Positions 32,693-44,390 are shown, numbered from the stretch's first letter. The stretch: 64,000 nucleotides of DNA from Puccinellia tenuiflora (GCA_012064385.1 QRDG01000851.1:186001-250000), one strand, 5' to 3'. A program made the numbers and translations. Notes: generated by a model not told the origin, from the letters alone.

Positions 32693-35425
32693 GTCTCCCA
32701 CTTGCACTAGAGTCAATAATCTAGTTTACATTTCCGCGATCCAACACCCATGGAGTCTCACTCATGAAGTCTCAGTGCTGATCATGTTTGCTTGTGGAAG
32801 AGGTTCTGTCCGTGCTCTGTACTTTACAGCTCTTTATGTCCTTTGCAAAATTGTAACTGTCACCTAATTTGACATTACTTTATCATCATATGATAAACTT
32901 CCTATCATCCCATGATAAAACCATTATCATATAATGCATATAATATGTTTGGTTATAGAGTGAGATAATCATATCCTTTCATGCCATATGTATGATTAGT
33001 CAAAAGGACTTTCTCATAACACATGCATCTGGAACTCACTCAATCTTGAAACAACTTTCTCAAACCAAAATATTATATCTTATTTCAATCCTTGAATTAA
33101 CCATATACTCCTATATGTTGTAGACTTAACAAATCAACAGTGAACCTTGTCACTTTGACATTTCCGATCATGCTTTCGCTGTGCTACTCTGCTATTAAGA
33201 GATCTCTAATTTAGTCTGGCTTTATGACTTCAACCAAGTCCACCATTTTCTAAATTTATCTCAATTTCATGAAAAATGACTCCTCATTCAACATGTTCTT
33301 ACAATTAAGAACTTGGGTCACATATCGTCATATACAAACACATGGTATTTATATGTTGAGATCTATGAACAATTCATATTGAATTCCAACATATCCTCCA
33401 ACCATCAATTTTGTACTGAGTTCTCTAACTCAATGCTTCACCTATATATCACAATGAGATGAACCATTCTTCTCTTGTTTCATTTTGAACTCCTTCAAAA
33501 CTTGTATAGGTAAAACACTCTGACTTTAATGTTTATCAAACTTATCTATCCACCATAGATACATTCATCTACATGAATATTTGACGTTCAAACTAACTTC
33601 ATAAGTTATGCATTGGTCCATGACAACATTTACAACATTTATGAAATCTCCATTTCATTCAAACATTATGTTGTAAACTCCCACTCAAATATACCTCATA
33701 CACATATTAAATTGTGAAAACACAGTGGCTCCCACTCAGAAATATGTTATCTTTATATTTGACCATGATTTAACTAGCTCCCACTCAAACATATGTCACC
33801 ACATATTTTGATTATGGAAATTAATTTCTGCTCTAACTTAATATATGTCACCACATATCTCAATTAGATCTCACTCAGTTTCTTATGCACTTTCTCGACA
33901 CTTTGGACTCCTCCAAAACTCTTAACTCTTAAGATTCGAGAACTCATATACGAAATACCAGCACTTTGCCAGCTCTAAGTTTTATTTATTCCACGCAAAC
34001 TCTTTTGCCAAATAAATATGTGAAACATTCTTTTCACAAAATCAAGCAACGATTACTTTATGATTTAAACTTAAATTGGAATGACTCTTAGTCACTTTCG
34101 TATTTAAAGTTTCTATTTCTTCTTTTGTAGTTTTGTAGGTATGTCTTGTTTCTCAAACATGACAAGCAAATCATGAATATTATTTTGCAACTTTTGACAA
34201 AATTCATATTCTTGAATCCTACTTCTCTTTAGACAAGCTAAACCAAAATTCAATGATCACCATCATCAGAACCTTTATGTGTCAAGTTTTAACCAACATA
34301 GCACTTTTCATATGTGCCACTTGATACATAAACATGCAAGGTTTAAGCTTTCTAAACTTTATTCCAACAATTCCTTTTATCCATGAAACCATTTCACGAT
34401 AAATCCACTAAAACACATAACACAACCAAACACATTGGTTTGTTCCTTTTAGTCTCACATTGTGGAATCTCTTATTCATAATCTCATATGAACATTCTAC
34501 AAAACTTTATTTGCTTTGGTTTTTAATCATCTCATAATTATTGAAACCACTATTTTACATAACTCATATGCAAAATGCAAATCATTAAACAGATCCTTTA
34601 TTTAAAACAGAGAGTGTTATCAAAACAAATCTAAATGATACTAATGAAACCTTAAAACCAAGAACCCTTTGTTTATGACCACATAATATCAAATACAATG
34701 TGACTACAATACTTTAGGTTTATCAAAACACCTTTTGAATAATCTCTAAACATTGTAATTTGTGATAACACTTGTCACAAGTCACCATACTAAACAATAA
34801 CTCAAATATTTTGTCTCTTTTGATCAAATCGAAAAGACTCAATTATCTTGTTAACTTAATATCCTTTACTTCCAAAATCTCATCATGACATGAATAAATA
34901 CTCCTATTTACTCATCCATGATAAAATAATGATGTCTTTTATTTACTGAAAAATACAACCAACACTTGTGTTTATTTTCAGCAACTCATGGCATTTTCAA
35001 AAAAAATGGCATTTTTAATCATACTACTTAGTGATGTGCATCAACATGCTCTTCAGCACTAATAGTACAAATAAAACAATTCTCATCATTAAGTATTGGA
35101 TATTTTAGCATGTCTTTATTTTATAAGTGTTTAACTAATTATCGTTTAAATCTAGCAAAGGACAATAATTTCATAATCGAAACGTGATCTCCAAAAAGGA
35201 TTACTCATGAAAATAGAACAACCAATTGTCTTTAACATGAATGACCGTCTCACAAACCGAGACACACTAATTTAAGATCACACTTAATTCGATTACAAAA
35301 ACCATTCAAATCCTCTAATTTAAAACGATAAATGTAGAAGTGAAATGACGCCAGCATCAACTCCTTGATTGCCATCTGCCGCGAAATCCACTCAGTCCCT
35401 CCATGCACTTCTCAAACGGCAGGCC
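32693..35425 (-). other. Non-coding internal region of the young copia element
   Basis: AT-rich, no pol domains in any frame. GTCTCCCACTTGC next to 32693 is the polypurine tract seen from the plus strand. The string CTCCCACTCA recurs about every 50 bp at 33680, 33729 and 33779 and in weaker form at 33870, giving extra polypurine-like tracts GAGTGGGAG on the element strand. Confidence 0.7.
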
Positions 35426-35508
35426 CTGTTTTCATAAAACAGCACAAGTATCAAATACTTAGCTCACCATAAGTGTAAATGGGACATTAAACATTTATAA
35501 TTAGTATA

Positions 35509-36138
35509 TCAAAATATACCTTCTGCGTTGACTCCTCCGCCTGCTACGGGATTCCTTTCGATCTGACGAAGTCGAGACATCAGTTCCGGATAAGTGATCG
35601 AATCCCTTTCCTTTACATAGTCTCTGACACAATTCTTGAATTTGGGATGAAGCGAATGCAACAACCCATCTATCGCGAATTCGTCACTCATCTCCACATC
35701 CCAAGCATCAATCAGAGTGTGATATATCCTATACATTTTCTTCAGATGATCCTCTAAGCGATCATTTTCTTCCATCTTAGTTGAAAGAAACACACCCAGA
35801 CCTTCAAACCTCGCAATCCTCACTTGTGCTATGAACATTTCCTTTAGCTTAGTGACAGTCTCAATGACACTCAAGTTCTTGAATTGTTTGGATAGGTCTG
35901 AATTCATGAAGACACTCATCAACCAATTGACTTGAGTGTGAGTCTTACTCCGACTGAGCCAATCCATACGTTTGTTGTAACTCGCAGAATCATCGGGTTT
36001 TTCTTCTAAGGGTTCATGTAACACGTAGAGCTGATCATTGGTTGATAGGACTTCTCTAAGACGTTCATACCACTCAACAAAGTTGGACCCATCTAGACGC
36101 AGCTCCTCAGCAAGAAACATACTACTGTAGTCTCCCAT
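35509..36138 (-). CDS. gag-like protein of the young copia element
   Basis: 209 residues from the ATG at 36138. It has the helical copia-type gag organisation (UBN2/retrotran_gag-like): LDGSNFVEWYERLREVL near 14-30, FKNLSVIETVTKLKEMF near 86-102, and LEDHLKKMYRIYHTL near 128-142. It lacks the CCHC zinc knuckle and has no protease, integrase or RT behind it. Just before the stop there is a good splice donor (AAG|GTATAT at 35520/35519); an acceptor AACAG|GG lies at 35426/35425, so a ~94-nt intron could extend the protein into 35425 and beyond. The frame is intact, in keeping with the young LTRs. It presumably forms particles in trans with, or supplements, an autonomous partner. Confidence 0.8.
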   Translation of the reverse strand: MGDYSSMFLAEELRLDGSNFVEWYERLREVLSTNDQLYVLHEPLEEKPDDSASYNKRMDWLSRSKTHTQVNWLMSVFMNSDLSKQFKNLSVIETVTKLKEMFIAQVRIARFEGLGVFLSTKMEENDRLEDHLKKMYRIYHTLIDAWDVEMSDEFAIDGLLHSLHPKFKNCVRDYVKERDSITYPELMSRLRQIERNPVAGGGVNAEGIF

Positions 36139-37387
36139 GATCTACAAGGATTTTGCAAAGACATCTTTAGGACACTTGTTTATGATAATTTTAGTTCAAT
36201 TTAATCAAATTAACGAACTCCCACTAAACTCAACATCTCTCCGGTTGATTAGTGACACACGATCCAAATCCACTACACCACCACCGATCATCACGTGAGA
36301 TGATGTAGTTTCAATGGTGAACAACTCAGTGTTGATCATATCATTTATATGACTCGTGTTTAACCTTTCGGTTCCGTGTTCCCGAGGCCATGTCTGTACA
36401 TGCTAGGCTCGTCAAGACAACCGTAGTATTTCTGCTTGTGCAAACTGGCTTGCACCCGTTGTATGTGAACGTTGAATCTACCACACCCGATCATCACGTG
36501 ATGCTTCGAACGACGAACTTTCGCAACGGCGCATACTAGGGGAGAACACTTAATTATCTTGATATTAACATGAGAGATCACCTTATCATGCTACCGTCGC
36601 GATCACATCTAAGCATAACAATAAGGTGCATAAAAAGGGATTAACATCACATGCAATTCATAATTGTGATATGATATGGCCTTTCTTCATATGCTCTTAG
36701 ATCTCCATCTTCAAAGCACCGGCAAGATCTCCATCTCCGGCATGATCTCCATCATCTTGGCGCCATCACCATGGTTGTCCACCAACTATTGCAACTACAA
36801 CTAATGCTACTCTTAGCAATAAAGCAAAGCAAATTACATGGTGATTTATTGACACGCAGGTCACATAAAATAATAGACAACCATATGGCTCCTGCCAGTT
36901 GCCGTACTCGTCGACATGCAAGTCGCGAAAAAATTACAAACATGATCATTGCATACATTATCACAAATCACATTGGCCATATCACATCACTTGACCCCCT
37001 CTGCAAAAACAAGTTAGACGCCTCTACTTTGTTTATGCAAATTTTACGTGGCTTGGGTCAACGAGTTAGAACCGTTCTAATCTACGCAAAAACCACAACG
37101 GTGATATAATAGTTGCTTATTTACTCATCCTTTTGAAAGGCCTTCCATTGAAAATTGCATCCTCACTAAAGCAAGAGAAACAGACACCCGCCAGCCACTT
37201 ATGCAAAACAAGTTGCATGTCAGTCGTGGAACCGGTCTCTCGTGCGTGGACGAGTAAGGTTGGTCCGGGCCGCTTCAATCTCACAATACCGCAAAGATGC
37301 AAAGTGCACGCGAGAAGGTAGCAACATAAAATATCAACGCCCACAACTCCTTGTGTTCTAATCGCATCAACACCTACGACGATCTAG
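35520..37387 (-). other. 5' leader of the young copia element (upstream of gag)
   Basis: Only 36139-37387 is leader; 35520-36138 is gag. The leader is non-coding, about 1.25 kb between primer site and gag ATG. A CCGATCATCACGTGA motif occurs twice, at about 36282 and 36488. No other gene is evident. Confidence 0.55.
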
Positions 37388-37399
37388 GCTCTGATACCA
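37388..37399 (-). other. Primer binding site of the young copia element
   Basis: The minus strand reads TGGTATCAGAGC next to the 5' LTR end, complementary to initiator tRNA-Met. Confidence 0.9.
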
Positions 37400-37400
37400 C

Positions 37401-39132
37401 TGATGGGGTCGAAGCATGGAAAACAAAATTTTCTACGCGGCAAAGCGGAATAAACCCCAAGGATCTAGATCAACGAGATGAAGATAGCGAAGATGAGATC
37501 CAATCTCTTACCCTCGAAGATCAACAAACGTGTTTTGTCGGTGCAGGGGTTGGCTAGTCGATCCCCGCAACTAGACTCGTCTAGTCGCGAGGAGATGTAT
37601 TATCCTCGAGATCCAATCCGGTGAAGTGCGGCAACGGGCAGCACCTCCGCGGCGTCCACACGTACAGCTCGATGAAGACGTCGACTCCTTGATCCCGCAA
37701 GCGAGACGACGTGGCCTTGATGATCTCAGCAGCACGACGGTAGTGCCGGTGACGATGACGATCTCCGCGAGCAGGGCTTCGCCAAGCCAAGCAAGAGGAG
37801 AGGGAGAGGAGGAGGTGGCGGCTAGGGCAAGGGCAGGGCCGGCCGGCCCCCCCTTTGTCTTGCCCCCCAAGTTGGAGTCCAACAAGGACTCCTCCTTGGG
37901 CCCCTTTCCTAAAGGGGTGGGAGCCCACCTCCTAGTCCAACTAGGAGTGGGACTCCCCCTCCTATGCATGCCGCACCAGCCCATGGGCTTAGGTGGTGCG
38001 CCCCACCTAGTGGTGGCAGCACCCCTTTGCACCATGTGGGCCCCATACAATTTATGCGGTCCCACTTCTAGACTCTTCTAGAACATTCCGGAACCTTCCG
38101 GTACCCTTTAAATAATTTCCGGAACTTTTCCGAAACCTCCGGAAACCACTTTCCATATATGAATCTTATTCTCCGGACTCCTCCGGAACTCCTCGTGATG
38201 TCCGGGATCCCATCCGAGACTCCGAATCACCATTCGTTCACGTCATCATTTAATTCATCGCAAAACCTAATTTCATCGGAACGTTAAGTGTGTGACCCTA
38301 CGGGTTCGAGAATGCATAGACATGATCATATCAATAATTAATAGCGGGACCGGGATGTCCATATTAATTCCTATACACTCAACGAAAACCTTTTCTCGAT
38401 TGAACCACAATGCCGGAGATTCAATTAATCTCATATACGATTCCCTTTGTCTCACGATATTTTACTTGCCCGAGATATAATCGTTGACATCCCCATGTCC
38501 AGTTTAATCTCGTTACCGGCAAGTTCTCTTTACTCGTCCATAATATAGGATCCCGGTGATTACAACTTAATCACATGTCTGCAGACTCTTGATGCTATAT
38601 TACCGAGAAGGCCTGGAGATATCTTCTCCGTCACAAGGAGGGACAAATTCCACTCTCGATTCATATCACCCAACAACCCACCATCGGAGATACCTGAAAG
38701 CCACCTTTATAATCACCCAGTTACGAAGTGACGTTTGATGTCCACAAAGTATTCCTCCAGTGAACGGGAGTGATATAATCTCATGGTCTAAGGAAACTAT
38801 ATTTGGCATATTAAAAGTGTTGACAACAAAACTCTTTGTGACACGATTAATTGCAACTCTTTATTTGGGTCATGTCCATCACACCATTACTCCTAATGAT
38901 ATGACTCCGTTATCAAGTGACTATAACAAGTCCATAGTTAGGAAACTCTAACTATCTCTTGATCAACGAACTAGTCCTGTAGAGGCTCACTAGGGACTCC
39001 GGGTGTTTATATTCCACACATGTATTATGTTTCCATTTAATACAATTATAGCATGGATAATAAACTATTATCATAAACTTGAATATGCTTAATAAACCAT
39101 TTTATTATTGCCTCTAGGGCATATTCCCAACA
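37401..39132 (-). repeat. 5' LTR of the young copia element
   Basis: 1,732 bp, TGTTGGGAATATGCC to ACCCCATCA on the minus strand. In this orientation it drives the element. ATG-containing frames inside it (such as 37626-38081) exist identically in the other LTR and are not genes. Confidence 0.95.
38066..38144 (-). promoter_or_regulatory. Heat-shock-element-like array (5' LTR, promoter copy)
   Basis: Identical to 31626-31704, offset by 6,440 bp: seven alternating TTC/GAA-type triplets at exact 5-bp spacing from 38066 to 38098, then a second six-unit run from 38117. It lies immediately upstream, in the element's reading direction, of the TATA-like ATAAATTG at 38049-38056. Plant heat-shock factors bind three or more such units, and the Arabidopsis copia element ONSEN is heat-activated through comparable LTR sites. 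Heat control here is inference. Confidence 0.65.
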
Positions 39133-40026
39133 GAGAGAAGGGTGGAAGTTCGGGATAAATAGGAGCCGTTGGATCATGAAGCACACGGATCGTGTGTTTG
39201 TTTAAATCCCTAGGAGCCGTCGGATGGTGAGCACGCGGATTGTGCAACCCAGATTACCCATGGCGCATCATTAATCGGTGCGCCGCGAGTATTTAACTAC
39301 TCATGGCGCACCACTTCTTTATGCGCCACGGTTAAGAGCAGCCCGTTTATTATTTTTTCTGCCCAGAAATCTTAAACGTCAAAAAACTATGTGTTCCCTT
39401 TCGAATTTGGGGATTCTGTACACCGAAAACAGCTCAAAAGGCTGTAGGCGATTTGATTTGGATGTAACTTTTCGTCTAGTTTTTTAAGGTATTAAACGTC
39501 GAAATCCGAGTTCGTATGCAAAAGTTATCGCCGTTTTACCGGAGCATAATGTTTTATTGTAAAAATATGTCTAAATTGATGTTTATTATTTTTCCTAACA
39601 ACTAGGTTTCATAACGTAACTACATCTCAAAGGATTTTGGTGGCGCATTGGAGCAAACTTACCCGTGGCGCACCACAATAGTGATGCGCCACGGCTAAGA
39701 GGTTACCCATGGCGCACCACAATAGTGATGCGCCACGGCTATTTGGGGTCAAAATTTGGCTCCAGGACCATTATTTTGGTAGCGCATTGGAATAATGTGC
39801 GCCACCGCTATAATCTTACCCGTGGCGCACAAGGGTTGGGTGCGCCACGACTAAGCAGGGTGCCCGTCCGTTGACTCAGTGTGCACTTAGCCGTGGCGCA
39901 CCACTGTTTTGGTGCGCCACGGGTAATAGCCTACGCGTGGCGCATCTGTGTCTGGTGCGCCACGGCTATATACTCGTGGCGCCACGGCTAAGTAATCCAC
40001 CTATAAGCCTTTTCCTACTAGTGCCA

Positions 40027-41897
40027 GTTTTGAATTGAATTATTTTTCCTGATATTTTCTTGATGATAAGAAAATATATCTTGCTATTGCCAATGCTAAC
40101 CTTTCATCTAGTGAAGAAGAAGAAATACTTGCTACAATAGCACATCACCCAATTATTTGTTACTTTTTGGATGATTTGAAAGGGATAAGTCTAGGTTTAT
40201 GTATGCATTAAATTCATTTGGAAGAAAATGCAAAGCCGATGGTTGATCATCAACATTGTCTTAATCAGAAAAATGAATGAAGTGATAAGAAAAGAGTTAA
40301 CTCAATTACTTGAAGCTAGCACTAGATATCCGGCCTATTGCTGATATTAATGGCTTAGTCATATTCATTATTTCCCTAAAAAGGAAGGAGTTGTTATTGT
40401 TCCTAACAAAGATACTGAGCTTAACCCCCACGGGGCTATTAAGGGTTACATGATGTACACTGGTTATAGGAAGCTCAATAAATACATTCGTAAAGACCAC
40501 CACAAATTGCCTTTTATTGGTCAAATGGTAGAAAAAATTATCTAAAAGCTCACATTTTTTCTATTCAGATGAAGTTTCATGTTTTTTCAGATTCATCCAC
40601 AAGGATGATCACAAAAAGACAACCTTCACTTCTCCTTTTGAAACTCTTGCTTATAGAAGAATGTATTTTGGTATGTGTAACTCTACTGCTACTTTCTAGA
40701 GATGCATGACTGCTATATTTACTGATTTTCGTGAAAATTATATGGGGGTGGTGATGGATTACCATTATGTTTGTGGTACTCTTTTTGATAATTGTCTCTA
40801 TAATCTTAACAAAGTTTTGCAGCGTTGAGAGAAAACATGTTGTATTGAATAGGGTGAATTGCCATTTTTATGGTAAATGGAGATATTTTTATTGGACATC
40901 GATTGTCCATTAGATGTATTGAGGTCGACAAAGCAAAAAACAATTGATGCAATTGACAAATTGCCATGTCCAAGCAATATAAGAGGTATTCAAATCATTT
41001 CTTGGTAATGTCGGTTTTTTTCTAGCGGTTCATTAAATATTTCCATAAAATATCTGGACCTCTTTCTAAACTTTTAGAGAAAGGTGTTCATTTTTATTTT
41101 TATAGAGAGAGTTCATGAATTTGTAGTTTCAAAGAAAACTCTTATTTATGTTCCTATTATTTAGCCTCATAATTGGAATTTACCCTTTGAAATAATGTTG
41201 ATGCTAGTGATTAGCCAGTGGGTGTTTTTCTTGGTCAACGAGTGGAAAAGTAGTTGAATGCCATTTATTATGCTAATAAACAATTGATGAAACCCAAAAT
41301 AATTACTCTAAGGTCGGCATCCATAATGACCATTTATCGATACAATAATAACTAATAGACCAGAAGGATGCTAAGACTAGGTTTACCATGTGGGTCCATT
41401 TATTACAAAAATTTGGTTTAGAAAGTTTGATGTAAAAAATAAAGCTAATCTGGTCACCGACTATCTTTCATGAATGGACAACATTCCAGATGATCTTGTT
41501 CCTATAAATGATAATTTTCATGTTGAGCAATTTAGCAGCACTTAGATTTTTAGCTCCTTGGTTGACTGATTATGCCAACTATTTCAATCGAAAGGTAAAC
41601 CCTCCTCATTAACTTACCGAAAAAGTAAAAGTATTTATGTGATTAGAGGAGATATCCTTGGGTTAATCCTTTGTTGTATAAGAAATATGTTGATGGTGTT
41701 ATTAGACGTCGTATACATGAATTTGAACATGAACCTCTTATGAGAAAGTGCCATTCTAGTTCTTATGGAGGGCACCATACTGAAAAAGAACTACAAACAA
41801 GATATCACAATCTAGTTTTATTGGCTTACTATTTTTATATATGCTAATAGATTTTTCATTCTCCTGATCAATACAAAAGAGTACGAAATATTGGTAA
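40027..41897 (+). pseudogene. Athila-like Ty3/gypsy pol fossil (RT, RNase H, start of integrase)
   Basis: Heavily decayed but recognisable in shifting frames. From left to right: the stretch before RT (GDH-type VDHQ.LN region near 40240), RT with RRMYFGMCNSTATF near 40665-40700 and VVMDYHYV in the YxDD region near 40750, the RNase H start (NWNLPFEI near 41175), the RNase H end (FDVKNKANLVTDYLS near 41425-41470), and the integrase zinc-finger region (CHSSSYGGHHTEKE near 41750-41785). The similarity stops at 41897, inside the integrase zinc-finger segment, where the SIRE-type LTR starts. Its continuation is not found after 54673. No LTRs identified. Assignment to Athila/Tat rather than the chromoviruses rests on the spelling of the RT and RNase H motifs. 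Confidence 0.75.
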
Positions 41898-42180
41898 TGA
41901 AAGTGCATGGTTGCCCCCATGTGTTGTTTTGGTAATTAATGACAATCTCTATGGACTAATGTGTGCTTTGACTTATATTTGCAGTGTTGGTCCGTATGGA
42001 ATGCTTGAACTCCATATATTGGAGTCGAGGCTAAAATAAGAAGATTATATGTTTATCAAGGCTAAGTGCAAATTGATCAACATACAAGATAAGGGCAAGT
42101 GAAGATATGCGAAAAAGTGTCTCTCCCATATTGGTGTATGGGGGAGCAATATGCGAGGCTTCACCGAGCGGAGCGTAATC

Positions 42181-42387
42181 AAGAAAGGTGATCCACTTGA
42201 GAGGAGATCAAGATCGTCATCATCTGGCTCAAGTGGAATGCGTAAGGCAAAGAAAGGTGATCCACTTGATAGGATATCAAGATCGTCATCATCTAGCTCA
42301 AGTGGAATGCGCAAGGCAAAGAAAGGTGATCCACTTGAGAGGAGATCAAGATCGTCATCATCTAGCTCAAGTGGAATGCGCAAGGCA
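42181..42387 (+). repeat. 69-bp tandem repeat, three copies
   Basis: Units at 42181-42249, 42250-42318 and 42319-42387, nearly identical, each with GGTGATCCACTTGA and CTCAAGTGGAATGCG. 69 bp is 23 codons and the array stays open in at least one frame, but it lies in U3 and is not obviously coding. It is absent from the truncated LTR copy 2. Confidence 0.85.
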
Positions 42388-43225
42388 AAGGTATGATATT
42401 GATAGGGTTTCTATTTTACCGGTCTCGCGATGTAGATGGGAGACCGGGTTTTAGGATAGGTAACCGTACTATCAAAAGGGGCTCTCAAGTGAGCTTTAGC
42501 GTATCGGTCGTAGACAACTCAAACCTTTGCATCCTTGCATTCTTGCAATCATCTTTATTGGTTTTTATTTGGCCCTTATCGTGGTGTGGTCTTGGTGCTT
42601 GTCGTGCTTGTCATGACAAGACCAAGTTCACCGAAAACGGATTTCGTTGCATCGTCTATTGCATTTTCGGTGGTGGAGTGTTTGCCGATTCACTAGTGAG
42701 GAAAGGTTCACCCCTTCCTACCCATACCAAAATCTCCATTGCCTATTCTTATTTGGCTTTTATCTAGATGTGGTTTTAGAGCTTGTCTTGATCTTCAATT
42801 CAAGCTCAAGATCATCAAAAACGGATTTCGTATGAAAGACTTATTGCGTTTTTGATTTTGGGGGTTTACCGGTTATTCATTTAGAGAGAGATCTAACATT
42901 TCCCCATTTGGTTTTACCCTCCCAAGTTGGACAATGATGTTTCTATGCATAATATTGTAGTGCTCGTTGTGATGATTCCAACGAGTCCAAGATCATCGAA
43001 AATGGAGTCCGGATGCAAAAGATATCGCGTTTCTCGTGTGTGCTGTTTTACACTCTGTGTCTCATCCGGAATTTTCCGGGTCATTCCAGACAGCTCGGAA
43101 TTTTCCGGATATATTCCAGACGGATTCCGAGGTGAACCAGTTTTGCTCTCTGTTAGTGTTTCGGAATATTCCGGACCAATTCCGGACGACCACGAAGACT
43201 GCATAACGGTCAGATCTGGTTGACC

Positions 43226-43234
43226 TATAAAAAG
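43226..43234 (+). promoter_or_regulatory. TATA box of the SIRE-like LTR
   Basis: TATAAAAAGG, conserved in LTR copy 2. Some 35-160 bp upstream are several GGAATTTTCC/GGAATATTCC palindromes (43068, 43097, 43163), which are imperfect heat-shock-like sites. Confidence 0.6.
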
Positions 43235-44378
43235 GGGGCTTCTTCCCCAAAGGTTCTCTAACCTTTTGAGCTCACTCACTCACTCTCTCTCTCTCTCTCC
43301 TCCATTGTTGCAAACTTGTGAGCTTGATTACTCTCAATCCCTCCAATGATTCTTGCCCAAATTTAGAGATTCAAGAGAGGAGATCTAGATCTATCATTCC
43401 ACCAATCCATTCCTCCTCTAAGTGAGGGGAACCTAGTAGATCTAGATTTTGGAGTTCTTGGTGTTTCTCCTCTTGTTCTTCCTCTTAAATCCCTCCATAT
43501 TTTTAGTTTCTTTGGTTGGATTTTGGAGAGAAGGATTTGACCACTTAGTGTGTTTTTGCCATTGCATTGGTTGCATCGGTTTGAGTTCTCCACGGTGATT
43601 CGTGGAAAGTGAAGTTGAGAAGCTTGTTACTCTTGGGTGCTTGGGTGCCCTAGAGCTTGTTCCTCTATGGCACGTTGGTACCCTAGACGGTTGTTGATTT
43701 CTCGGAGTCTTGGAGGCTCAAGGGATTTGTTGAGAGCCTCCAATTAGGTTGTGGAGTGTGGCTCAACCTTGTTCGTCTCGGAGCTTTGGTAGCTACGAAG
43801 ACATTGCCGGGAGCCACCAATTGAGTTGTGGTGTGTGCCCGGCCTTGGAGCATCGAGTCTTGGTGGCTCGGTATATTTGGTGAAGACCCTCCAACTTGTG
43901 GAGTGAGCTTCATCCTTGTAAAGGTTCTAGTTGTCAACCTCAACGGCAACATAGTGACAAGTGCCCCGCCACATCAGTGGTAAGACACAACGGAGATACA
44001 GTGTGCCATATCAAGGCTACTCGGTGTTTCACTTTGGTGAACACCGCGCCGCTCCAATGGATACTAGCTTCCATTGGGAAGTGAACTTCGGGATAAATCA
44101 TCGTCTCCAAGTGCCTCGGTATTTCTATACCCGAGCTTCTTACTTATGCTACTTACTTTGTGATAGCCATCTAGCTTGAAGTTATATATCTTGCTATCAC
44201 CTAGTCGATTATATTGCTTAGCATAAGTTGTTGGTGCACATAGGTAAACCTAGCTAGTTTAGTTTTTGGCTATATAAATTAAACGTTAGTTTTATTCCGC
44301 ATTTATTCAAGCCTTAACCGTAATAATTTTAAATCGCCTATTCACCCCCCCTCTAGGCGACATCCGTGTCCTTTCAAT

Positions 44379-44390
44379 TGGTATCAGAGC
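44379..44390 (+). other. Primer binding site of SIRE-like copy 1
   Basis: TGGTATCAGAGC, complementary to initiator tRNA-Met. Internal copy 2 has the same site at 53399-53410. Confidence 0.88.

Larger units (their letters stand above)
30960..39132 (-). mobile_element. Young gag-only Ty1/copia element (Angela/BARE-type LTR), nested in the CACTA element
   Basis: LTRs 30960-32692 and 37401-39132, minus-strand orientation, starting TGTTGGGAATATGCCC and ending CCCCATCA. The 5-bp target duplication GAGAG is at 30955-30959 and 39133-39137, though the site is GA-rich. The tRNA-Met primer site is at 37388-37399 and a polypurine tract AAGTGGGAGAC directly precedes the 3' LTR. I find only four differences between the 1.73-kb LTRs, so insertion is very recent. 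The 4.7-kb internal region encodes only a gag-like protein (35520-36138); PR, INT, RT and RNase H are absent. It therefore depends on an autonomous relative, probably of the Angela/BARE group. Confidence 0.93.
30233..40023. mobile_element. CACTA DNA transposon (non-autonomous) interrupted by a copia element
   Basis: Termini CACTAGTAGGAAAAAGG and, inverted, CCTTTTCCTACTAGTG, flanked by the 3-bp duplication CCA (30230-30232 and 40024-40026), which is diagnostic for CACTA (En/Spm) elements. Subterminal regions (30250-30480 and 39640-40010) are packed with inverted pairs of CCGTGGCGCACC / GGTGCGCCACGG, the presumed transposase sites. Removing the nested retroelement leaves about 1.6 kb with no transposase, so movement would need a helper. 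30490-30960 is GC-rich, with repeated GTGGAGGTGCTCG-type units and no credible gene. Confidence 0.93.
41898..44376 (+). repeat. Full LTR (copy 1) of the SIRE-like element
   Basis: 2,479 bp, TGAAAGTGCATGG to GTGTCCTTTCA. It contains a 69-bp triple repeat (42181-42387), TTCCGGAATTTTCC-type repeats at 43066-43190, and a TATA box TATAAAAAG at 43226-43234 (52248-52256 in copy 2). Confidence 0.9.
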
